Assembly: GCA_018262715.1 (NCBI GenBank)
Contig: JADFDS010000014.1
Coordinates: 1 to 54,737, forward strand
Source of the DNA: Bacteroidota bacterium
GTDB taxonomy: Bacteria > Bacteroidota > Bacteroidia > Bacteroidales > VadinHA17
Length of the DNA stretch: 54,737 nt
Direction of reading: 5' to 3'
Part shown: positions 26,909-34,452 of the stretch, piece after piece
How the letters are laid out: each line of letters opens with the position of its first letter
How positions within the stretch are numbered: position 1 is the first letter of the stretch
The notes under the pieces: generated by a model
The model's database searches: none
The model's input: the letters and a program-made list of their open reading frames with translations, nothing else
Told to the model about the DNA's origin: nothing
Made by a program: the position numbers and the translations under genes

Positions 26909-27943
26909 ATGATGAAACGAACAGATAAACTTGTAAGGCCAAACGTTCTTAAGCTTACCCCCTATTTATGCGCAAGGGATGAGTATGAGGGTAGCGAGGG
27001 GATCTTCCTTGACGCAAACGAGAGCCCCTATGGGCCGCTCAACAGATACCCCGATCCGCGCCAGCGTGAACTGCGCGAAACCATCAGCCGGAAAAAGGGA
27101 ATTCCTGCTGAAAATATATTCCTCGGAAATGGCAGTGACGAGATCATAGACCTCTGCTTCCGTATCTTCTGCAACCCCGGAAAGGACAGGGCAATGATCT
27201 TCACCCCCACATACGGCATGTACGGCGTGGCCGCCTCGGTAAATGACATCGGAATTGTCAGGATTCCCCTCGATGACACATTCAATATCGACCTCCAGGC
27301 CGCAAAACCATTGCTGAGGGAAGATACCCTTAAACTTGTCTTTATCTGCTCACCCAACAATCCCACCGGAAACTGCATGAATCCTGAAAAAGTTGAGACC
27401 ATCATCAGGGAACTTAACGGGATAGTGGTTATTGATGAAGCCTATGCCGACTTCAGTGGGAAGCCATCCTTCGCAGAGCGCATTGGCGAATTTGACAATC
27501 TGATAGTGATGCAGACATTCAGCAAGGCGATGGGACTGGCAGCGGCAAGAGTGGGAGTAGCATTTGCCGATGCTGACCTGCTCAGGTATTTCTTTGCCAT
27601 GAAGCCACCCTATAACATCAGCACCATCAACCAGGAGGCCGCGCTCCTGAGGCTGAACGAGGCCGATGCTGTGGCCCGGCGTGTACAGTCGATAATCACA
27701 GAGCGTGAAAAACTTGCCTCACGACTAACTGCGCTTCCCGTAGTGGAGAAGGTCTGGCCTTCTGATTCAAACTTCCTGCTTGTAAGGGTAAAGGATGCAG
27801 ACTATATATACAATACCCTTGCTGAGAGGAAAATCATAGTCAGAAACCGGAACCGTGAGATCCCCGGATGCATCCGGATCACCACCGGCACGCCGGAAGA
27901 AAACGAAAAACTGATAAGCGAACTTGAAAGTTTAAGTATATGA
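26909..27943 (+). CDS. hisC: Histidinol-phosphate aminotransferase HisC
   Basis: PLP aminotransferase converting imidazole-acetol phosphate to histidinol phosphate. The 344 residues show LDANESPYGP, GNGSDEIIDLC, FICSPNNPTGN, VVIDEAYADFSG and the PLP lysine in QTFSKAMGLAAARVG. ATG codons at 26909 and 26912 follow a TTG at 26906; the first ATG is taken as start. The stop overlaps the hisB start by four bases. Confidence 0.95.
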   Translation: MMKRTDKLVRPNVLKLTPYLCARDEYEGSEGIFLDANESPYGPLNRYPDPRQRELRETISRKKGIPAENIFLGNGSDEIIDLCFRIFCNPGKDRAMIFTPTYGMYGVAASVNDIGIVRIPLDDTFNIDLQAAKPLLREDTLKLVFICSPNNPTGNCMNPEKVETIIRELNGIVVIDEAYADFSGKPSFAERIGEFDNLIVMQTFSKAMGLAAARVGVAFADADLLRYFFAMKPPYNISTINQEAALLRLNEADAVARRVQSIITEREKLASRLTALPVVEKVWPSDSNFLLVRVKDADYIYNTLAERKIIVRNRNREIPGCIRITTGTPEENEKLISELESLSI

Positions 27944-29028
27944 AAAAGGTATTGTTTATAGACCGCGATGGCACCATCCTGAAGGAGCCGGAAGATGAAC
28001 AGGTCGACAGCCTGGAAAAACTGGAATTCATGCCGGGGGTGATAGGAGCTCTCTCAGCCATCTCCCGGGAGACCGGCTTCGAACTGGTGATGGTTACAAA
28101 CCAGGATGGTCTTGGTACCCCCGCATATCCAGAGGAGGCTTTCCTTCCGCCGCAGAACAAGATGCTCAGCATCCTTGCCGGAGAAGGGGTGAGATTTGCA
28201 GAGATATTCATTGACCGGTCATTTGAGTCTGACAGAACTCCCACCCGTAAACCGGGTACGGCAATGCTGACCAGGTATCTTGCAGACGGAGTCGACCTCG
28301 GCTCTTCCTTCGTGATCGGTGACCGCCTCACAGACATAGAACTGGCAAAAAACCTCGGCTGCCGGGTCATTTATGTCAGTGACAGGCAGAACGGGGAGGC
28401 TTCGCTCTGCACCCGCGACTGGCAGGAGATAAGACGCTTCCTGACCGGGATCCCAAGAAGGGCGTCAGTTTCAAGGGAAACAAATGAGACCGGCATTTCC
28501 ATTGAGATTGACCTCGACGGTACCGGGAAAGGCTCTATCAGCACCGGTATCGGCTTCTTCGACCATATGCTTGAGCAGGTTGCCAGGCACGCCGGCATTG
28601 ACATTACACTGAAGGCTTCCGGCGACCTTCATGTTGATGAGCACCACCTGGTTGAGGATACAGCCATCGTACTCGGACAGGCTCTTGACCGGGCACTCGG
28701 GAAAAGGAAAGGAATGGCGCGGTACGGCTTTGCACTGCCAATGGATGACTCTGCTGCAGAAGTACTGATTGACCTGGGGGGAAGGCCCTGGCTTGAATGG
28801 AACGCCTCATTCCGGTCAGACCGTGCAGGCACCCTCTCAACGGATATGTTCCGACACTTCTTCAGGTCACTGAGTGACAACGCAAAATGCAATATTCATG
28901 TCAGAGCCACAGGTGATAATGACCATCATAAGGCAGAGGCAATCTTCAAGGCATTCGCCAGGGCACTGGGAATGGCTGTGGTAAAAACAGGCAGCGGAAA
29001 CCTGCCATCAACCAAGGGAACATTATGA
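27940..29028 (+). CDS. hisB: Bifunctional histidinol-phosphatase / imidazoleglycerol-phosphate dehydratase HisB
   Basis: Fused two-step enzyme. N-terminal HAD phosphatase domain (about residues 1-165) with the nucleophile motif FIDRDGTIL, VTNQDGLGTP, RKPGTAM and VIGDRLTDIE. The C-terminal dehydratase domain (about 175-362) has the metal-binding HHLVEDTAI and DNDHHKAEAIFKAFARALG. Total length of 362 residues equals E. coli HisB. Overlaps hisC and hisH by four bases on either side. Confidence 0.96.
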   Translation: MKKVLFIDRDGTILKEPEDEQVDSLEKLEFMPGVIGALSAISRETGFELVMVTNQDGLGTPAYPEEAFLPPQNKMLSILAGEGVRFAEIFIDRSFESDRTPTRKPGTAMLTRYLADGVDLGSSFVIGDRLTDIELAKNLGCRVIYVSDRQNGEASLCTRDWQEIRRFLTGIPRRASVSRETNETGISIEIDLDGTGKGSISTGIGFFDHMLEQVARHAGIDITLKASGDLHVDEHHLVEDTAIVLGQALDRALGKRKGMARYGFALPMDDSAAEVLIDLGGRPWLEWNASFRSDRAGTLSTDMFRHFFRSLSDNAKCNIHVRATGDNDHHKAEAIFKAFARALGMAVVKTGSGNLPSTKGTL

Positions 29029-29606
29029 TAGCAATACTTAAGTACAATTCCGGCAATACAATGTCTGTACAGGTGGCCCTGCGGAGGCTGGGGCATGATT
29101 CTGTGGTTACATCCGATCCTGAAATACTGCTGAAGTCTGACAGGGTGATAATTCCCGGTGTGGGTGAAGCACGTTCGGCAATGAGCCACCTCAGGGAAAG
29201 GGACCTCGATTCGCTGATCCTGTCCCTGAAACAGCCGGTGCTGGGAATTTGCCTGGGCCTGCAGCTGATGTGCTCCCGCTCAGAGGAGAATAATACTGAA
29301 TGTCTGGGCATCTTTGACGCCGTTGTCAGGAGATTTCCTCCGGAGGAAAGGGTGCCGCATATTGGATGGAACAACTTTGAGAGCCTCTCCTCCTCCCCGC
29401 TGCTGAAAGGCCTTGAGCCGGACGATGACCTCTATTATGTGCACAGCTACTATGCCGAGCTGAACAGTGACACAAAAGCTGTTTGCAGGTACATCCTCCC
29501 CTTTTCGGCGGCAATGCAGCGCGATAACTTCCATGCGGTGCAGTTTCACCCTGAAAAATCAGCAGAGGCAGGAGACCGGCTGCTTATAAACTTCCTTGAG
29601 CTATGA
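29025..29606 (+). CDS. hisH: Imidazole glycerol phosphate synthase glutaminase subunit HisH
   Basis: Class I glutamine amidotransferase that feeds ammonia to HisF. The nucleophile is Cys76 in GICLGLQLM and the His/Glu pair is in FHPEKSAEAG near the C terminus. 193 residues, normal. Overlaps hisB and hisA by four bases each, typical of tight translational coupling. Confidence 0.95.
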   Translation: MIAILKYNSGNTMSVQVALRRLGHDSVVTSDPEILLKSDRVIIPGVGEARSAMSHLRERDLDSLILSLKQPVLGICLGLQLMCSRSEENNTECLGIFDAVVRRFPPEERVPHIGWNNFESLSSSPLLKGLEPDDDLYYVHSYYAELNSDTKAVCRYILPFSAAMQRDNFHAVQFHPEKSAEAGDRLLINFLEL

Positions 29607-30316
29607 GAATCATCGCGGCAATAGACATCATTGACGGTCAATGCGTCAGGCTGACCCAGGGCGACTTCGGCAGAAAGACACTTTACCGTGCTGATCCCGT
29701 TGACCTTGCAAGGGAGATGGAAGATAACGGCATCAGGTACCTTCACCTGGTTGACCTTGACGGGGCCCGTACCGGAAGAATAACAAACCAAAGGGTACTT
29801 GAAGGAATAGCTTCTGCCACCGGACTGGAAATCGACTTCAGCGGCGGCATACGAACAGAGGAGGATATCCTCCTGGCCTTCAGCAGCGGCGCTGCACAGG
29901 TAACCATTGGCAGCATTGCGGTCCACCGTCCTGACCTGCTCAGGCAATGGCTCGGTCAGTACGGGCCTGAAAAAATCATCCTGGGAGCGGATTTCAGGGA
30001 AAGAAAGGTAGCTACAGGAGGCTGGCAGGAGACATCCGGGAGAGACATTGCCGATTTCCTCAGGGAATACAGGCTGGCAGGGATTCGCTATGCACTCTGC
30101 ACCGATATCTCAAAAGACGGAATGCTAACCGGGGTCTCCGCGGAGATATACAGGGAACTGACCTCGCTGGAAGGACTGGCTGTGATTGCCAGCGGCGGAA
30201 TTACTGCTGTCAGTGATCTCAGAGAGCTGCGTGATGCCGGGTGTGAAGGGGCCGTAACGGGGAAGGCCCTGCTCGAGGGAAGGATAACATACAACGAAAT
30301 TGCTGAGATATGCTGA
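29603..30316 (+). CDS. hisA: Phosphoribosylformimino-AICAR-P isomerase HisA
   Basis: Beta/alpha-barrel isomerase opening the ribose ring of ProFAR. Shows AAIDIIDGQCVRLTQGDF with the first catalytic Asp, DLDGARTGR, IDFSGGIRTEED, the second Asp in CTDISKDGMLTG, and VIASGGITAVSDL. 237 residues. Overlaps hisH by four and hisF by seven bases. Confidence 0.95.
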   Translation: MRIIAAIDIIDGQCVRLTQGDFGRKTLYRADPVDLAREMEDNGIRYLHLVDLDGARTGRITNQRVLEGIASATGLEIDFSGGIRTEEDILLAFSSGAAQVTIGSIAVHRPDLLRQWLGQYGPEKIILGADFRERKVATGGWQETSGRDIADFLREYRLAGIRYALCTDISKDGMLTGVSAEIYRELTSLEGLAVIASGGITAVSDLRELRDAGCEGAVTGKALLEGRITYNEIAEIC

Positions 30317-31065
30317 AAAAGAGAATCATACCCTGCCTTGACATTAAGGACGGACGCACAGTAAAAGGGATCAGTTTCGTCAACCTCCGTGATGCAGGTG
30401 ACCCTGTGGAGCTGGCACGTGCCTATGCTGAACAGTCGGCTGACGAGCTGGTTTTCCTTGATATATCGGCAACTGATGAACGGCGGAAGACCCTAGCCCC
30501 TCTGGTAAAAAAGATAGCAGAGGCAATAAACATCCCCTTCACGGTGGGGGGTGGCATCACCACCCGGGAGGATGTCTCGATGCTGATCAGATCGGGGGCT
30601 GATAAGGTCTCCGTCAATACTGCCGCGATACTTAACCCGCCCCTCATTGCCGAACTGGCAGATGAGTACGGCAGCCAGTGCGTGGTGGTGGCAATTGACG
30701 CTAAACTTGTTGATGGCACATGGGTGGTCTGCACCCACGGAGGCAAGCGCGTCACAACACTTCCGGCCATCACCTGGGCCCGTGAGTCGGAACGGCTCGG
30801 CGCCGGCGAGATCCTCCTCACCTCCGTCAACCGCGACGGATCCGGCGAGGGATTCTCACTTGACATAACGTCGGCAGTATGCAACTGCGTGAATATCCCG
30901 GTGATCGCATCAGGAGGCGCAGGCTCACCTGAACACTTCAGGGAGGTGTTCGCAGAGACTGGCTGCACGGCAGCACTGGCTGCCACACTATTTCATTACG
31001 GGATAATAAAGATTCCTGAACTGAAAAAATATCTTTTACATAATAACATTGACATAAGATGCTGA
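30310..31065 (+). CDS. hisF: Imidazole glycerol phosphate synthase cyclase subunit HisF
   Basis: Beta/alpha-barrel cyclase that uses ammonia from HisH to form imidazole glycerol phosphate and AICAR. Catalytic Asp in IPCLDIKDGRTVKG at residue 11, PFTVGGGITTREDV, DKVSVNTAA, the second catalytic Asp in SVNRDGSGEG, and VIASGGAGSPEHF. 251 residues. Overlaps hisA and hisIE. Confidence 0.96.
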   Translation: MLKKRIIPCLDIKDGRTVKGISFVNLRDAGDPVELARAYAEQSADELVFLDISATDERRKTLAPLVKKIAEAINIPFTVGGGITTREDVSMLIRSGADKVSVNTAAILNPPLIAELADEYGSQCVVVAIDAKLVDGTWVVCTHGGKRVTTLPAITWARESERLGAGEILLTSVNRDGSGEGFSLDITSAVCNCVNIPVIASGGAGSPEHFREVFAETGCTAALAATLFHYGIIKIPELKKYLLHNNIDIRC

Positions 31066-31646
31066 ACATGGACTTCAATAAGGGTGACAGGCTGGTGCCC
31101 GTCGTGATACAGGACAACACCACCCTGCAGGTGCTGATGGCGGGTTACATGAATGAGGAAGCGTACCGCAAAACGGAAGATGAGGGGCTTGTGACCTTCT
31201 ACAGCCGCAGCCGGCAATCGCTCTGGACCAAGGGTGAGACCTCGGGAAATTACCTGAGGGTGGTGACAATTGAAACTGACTGCGACAGTGATACAATCCT
31301 GATAAAGGCCGAACCGGCCGGTCCCGTATGCCACACCGGCACATGGTCATGCTTCGGGGAACAATCGGCAAAAGGATTTATCTACCGGCTTGAAGATATC
31401 ATCAACAGCAGGATTGAAGAGGACAGCAGCGGGTCATATACCAGCAGGCTCTTCAATGAGGGAACCGGTAAGATTGCCCAGAAAGTGGGCGAGGAAGCGG
31501 TTGAACTGGTTATTGAAGCTATGGGTGACAATATCGGCCTCTTTAAAAACGAGGCGGCGGACCTTCTCTATCACCTGCTCATTCTGCTCAGGGCTAAACA
31601 GGTCAATCTCTCTGAAATAGAGGAAGTGCTGCTCTCACGACATTAA
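31059..31646 (+). CDS. hisI: Bifunctional phosphoribosyl-AMP cyclohydrolase / phosphoribosyl-ATP pyrophosphatase HisIE
   Basis: Fusion catalysing steps two and three of the pathway. N-terminal cyclohydrolase (about residues 1-105) with MAGYMNEEAY, SLWTKGETSGN, the zinc/metal-binding DCDSDTILI and CHTGTWSC. The C-terminal HisE helical domain (about 110-195) has KVGEEAVELVIEA and ADLLYHLLILL. 195 residues, standard. Last his gene, overlapping hisF by seven bases; no convincing terminator hairpin follows before the trp leader. Confidence 0.95.
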   Translation: MLNMDFNKGDRLVPVVIQDNTTLQVLMAGYMNEEAYRKTEDEGLVTFYSRSRQSLWTKGETSGNYLRVVTIETDCDSDTILIKAEPAGPVCHTGTWSCFGEQSAKGFIYRLEDIINSRIEEDSSGSYTSRLFNEGTGKIAQKVGEEAVELVIEAMGDNIGLFKNEAADLLYHLLILLRAKQVNLSEIEEVLLSRH

Positions 31647-31699
31647 CAGGGTTGAAAGTTTTTTGGGGGTTATGCTTTAAAAAATCTCTCCTGAATAGG

Positions 31700-31727
31700 T
31701 TGCTACTGAAAATAATTATTATGTTTG
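31700..31727 (+). promoter_or_regulatory. Promoter of the trpB2 gene
   Basis: TTG at 31700-31702 and TATGTTTG at 31720-31727 (exact TAnnTTTG) with a 17-base spacer. Transcription would begin just before the leader peptide. Confidence 0.6.
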
Positions 31728-31741
31728 CATTGATGAATACG

Positions 31742-31777
31742 ATGAGGTTAAACAACTGGCGCTGGTGCAGCTCATAG
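31742..31777 (+). CDS. trp leader peptide (Trp-Arg-Trp)
   Basis: Short frame MRLNNWRWCSS with two Trp codons separated by one Arg codon, the arrangement expected of a tryptophan attenuation leader. An in-frame ATG at 31733 would add three residues, but it lies only 6 bases after the promoter box. The 31742 start gives a 15-base distance, close to the his and ilv leaders. The peptide ends in the first arm of a CAGCT/AGCTG hairpin (31768-31772 with 31783-31787). Confidence 0.85.
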   Translation: MRLNNWRWCSS

Positions 31778-31783
31778 GATGAA

Positions 31784-31866
31784 GCTGTGAATCACGCCGT
31801 TATATAACCCGTACAGGATATTTATACAAAGAGGCACGCTGATCACAGCGTGCCTCTTGTTTTTTT
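31784..31866 (+). terminator. trp attenuator: terminator with competing pairing segment
   Basis: A perfect 13-pair stem (31829-31841 with 31846-31858), ATCA loop, then GTTTTTTT, 23 bases before trpB. The upstream segment GCTGTGA (31784-31790) is complementary to TCACAGC (31843-31849) in the loop and 3' arm. It is also part of the leader hairpin CAGCT/AGCTG, so the pairings are mutually exclusive. The layout resembles the Bacteroid-trp leader motif reported for this phylum, as I recall it. Confidence 0.85.
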
Positions 31867-31889
31867 AACCCTCATAAACAACACTTAAA

Positions 31890-33256
<1,367 letters not shown>

Positions 33257-33257
<1 letters not shown>

Positions 33258-33287
33258 CTGACTGCCAACTTGTACTGCCGACTGCCT
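33257..33287. repeat. Second heptamer repeat patch (ACTGCCN)
   Basis: Degenerate units ACTG, ACTGCCA, ACTGCCG, ACTGCCT directly after the trpB stop codon. They are the same family as the units at 30-54, 33 kb away. Confidence 0.55.
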
Positions 33288-33292
33288 GCTTT

Positions 33293-33380
33293 GAAAAGGG
33301 TGTCTCAAAAGGGCACCCTTTCTCTTTCGGGATTACTGTTCATTTATTCCTGATTTCCGTATTTGGACACCCTTTTTTTC
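33293..33380 (+). terminator. trpB-end hairpin element (GGGTGTC type)
   Basis: AAAGGGTG can pair with CACCCTTT (33297-33304 region with 33314-33321) as a short terminator. Alternatively AAAAGGGTGTC (about 33296-33304) can pair with GACACCC plus seven T (33366-33379) as a longer hairpin. Terminates trpB. Part of a family with the element at 34385-34426. Confidence 0.6.
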
Positions 33381-33436
33381 ATATCTTCCATGATTGCTAT
33401 TGCCTGATGAATTAATAATTGCCAACTTTGCGGGGT

Positions 33437-34336
33437 ATGTTTCGTAATCATATTCATAAACCGACAGTACTGGTCACCCTTGCTGCACTGACCGTTGTAC
33501 TTTCCTGCCGCAAAGATCCTCCGGTACCCGATGACACCAGCATCTTTGCCGCCTGCGTTATTCCAGGCACCGAAAGCACCATTGACATCATGTCCTTCAA
33601 CGTTCAAGGATTTCCGAAAGCAGGATATGCAAGCATCGCAGCACTGGCAGACCTGATAATGGCCATGGACCCCGATGTGGTGGCACTCCAGGAGGTGGCC
33701 TCCGAAGCCGATTTCAACAGGCTCGTCGACCTGATGCCGGGCTGGAGCGGAGCCTACTACCCGGTAAACAATGACGAATGGAACCTGGCATACCTGATCA
33801 GGGTCAGTGAACAGGAAACAATAAACGGCTCTCTGCGGACCCTTTTCGAAGGTGACAGTTATGCCTTCCCCCGTCCTCCGCTGGAGATAAAAGTCAGGCA
33901 CAGGAAATCAGGAAGGGAAATTACCCTTATAAACCTCCACCTGAAGTGCTGCGAGGGCCAGGATAATGAGAGCCGCCGCCGCTCGGCATCGGAAAAGCTG
34001 AAGGAATACCTCGACCAGCAAAGACCCGATGACGCCGTGGTAATGCTGGGCGATTACAATGATGGGATCGCATCCGCCTCCGGAACGGAAAACCCTTTCC
34101 TTAACTTCATCAATGATGATTCATCATACAGGTTCGCCGATATGGCAATCGCCCTGGGAAGCGGATTATGGTGGTCTTACCCTTCGTGGCCAAGCCATAT
34201 CGACCATATAATGGTAACTGATGAACTGTTCGGATCCATCGATACCACCATGGTTATAAAGGCCAGTCCCTGTTACCCGGAATATGAAGAGGTCATCTCT
34301 GACCACCGGCCACTGATGATTGCAATTACTCCCTGA
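33437..34336 (+). CDS. Endonuclease/exonuclease/phosphatase family lipoprotein
   Basis: 299-residue member of the EEP (DNase I-like) fold with a lipoprotein signal (lipobox LSC, Cys24), so attached to a membrane outside the cytoplasm. Motifs in order: IMSFNVQGF (Asn of the metal site), ALQEVASEADF (metal-binding Glu), INLHLKCC (His), VMLGDYND (Asp/Asn pair), and SDHRPLMIAI (catalytic Asp-His). EEP members cleave nucleic acids, phosphoinositides or sphingomyelin; substrate is not determined here. The ATG at 33437 is preferred over TTG at 33419 because it gives a clean signal peptide. Flanked on both sides by related GGGTG hairpin elements. Confidence 0.87.
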   Translation: MFRNHIHKPTVLVTLAALTVVLSCRKDPPVPDDTSIFAACVIPGTESTIDIMSFNVQGFPKAGYASIAALADLIMAMDPDVVALQEVASEADFNRLVDLMPGWSGAYYPVNNDEWNLAYLIRVSEQETINGSLRTLFEGDSYAFPRPPLEIKVRHRKSGREITLINLHLKCCEGQDNESRRRSASEKLKEYLDQQRPDDAVVMLGDYNDGIASASGTENPFLNFINDDSSYRFADMAIALGSGLWWSYPSWPSHIDHIMVTDELFGSIDTTMVIKASPCYPEYEEVISDHRPLMIAITP

Positions 34337-34384
34337 AAAAACTGCTTAAAAAAATCATCAACTATTTTTGACCACATTATGAAA

Positions 34385-34426
34385 GAAAAAGGGTGCCCAT
34401 TTGTATTATGAGACACCCTCTTTTTC
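34385..34426. terminator. Bidirectional terminator between the EEP gene and nrdJ
   Basis: GAAAAAGGGTG (34385-34395) pairs with CACCCTCTTTTTC (34414-34426) around an 18-base loop; A and T runs on opposite sides let it work in both directions for the two convergent genes. In reverse orientation its sequence (GGGTGTCTCAT...GGGCACCC) matches the element after trpB. Confidence 0.75.
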
Positions 34427-34452
34427 AATGTGATATGGAGTTTAATAAATGA

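Noticed and set aside
33344-33901. 185-residue minus-strand frame over the EEP lipoprotein gene
   Set aside because: Overlaps the terminator element and the N-terminal half of a gene with clear catalytic motifs.
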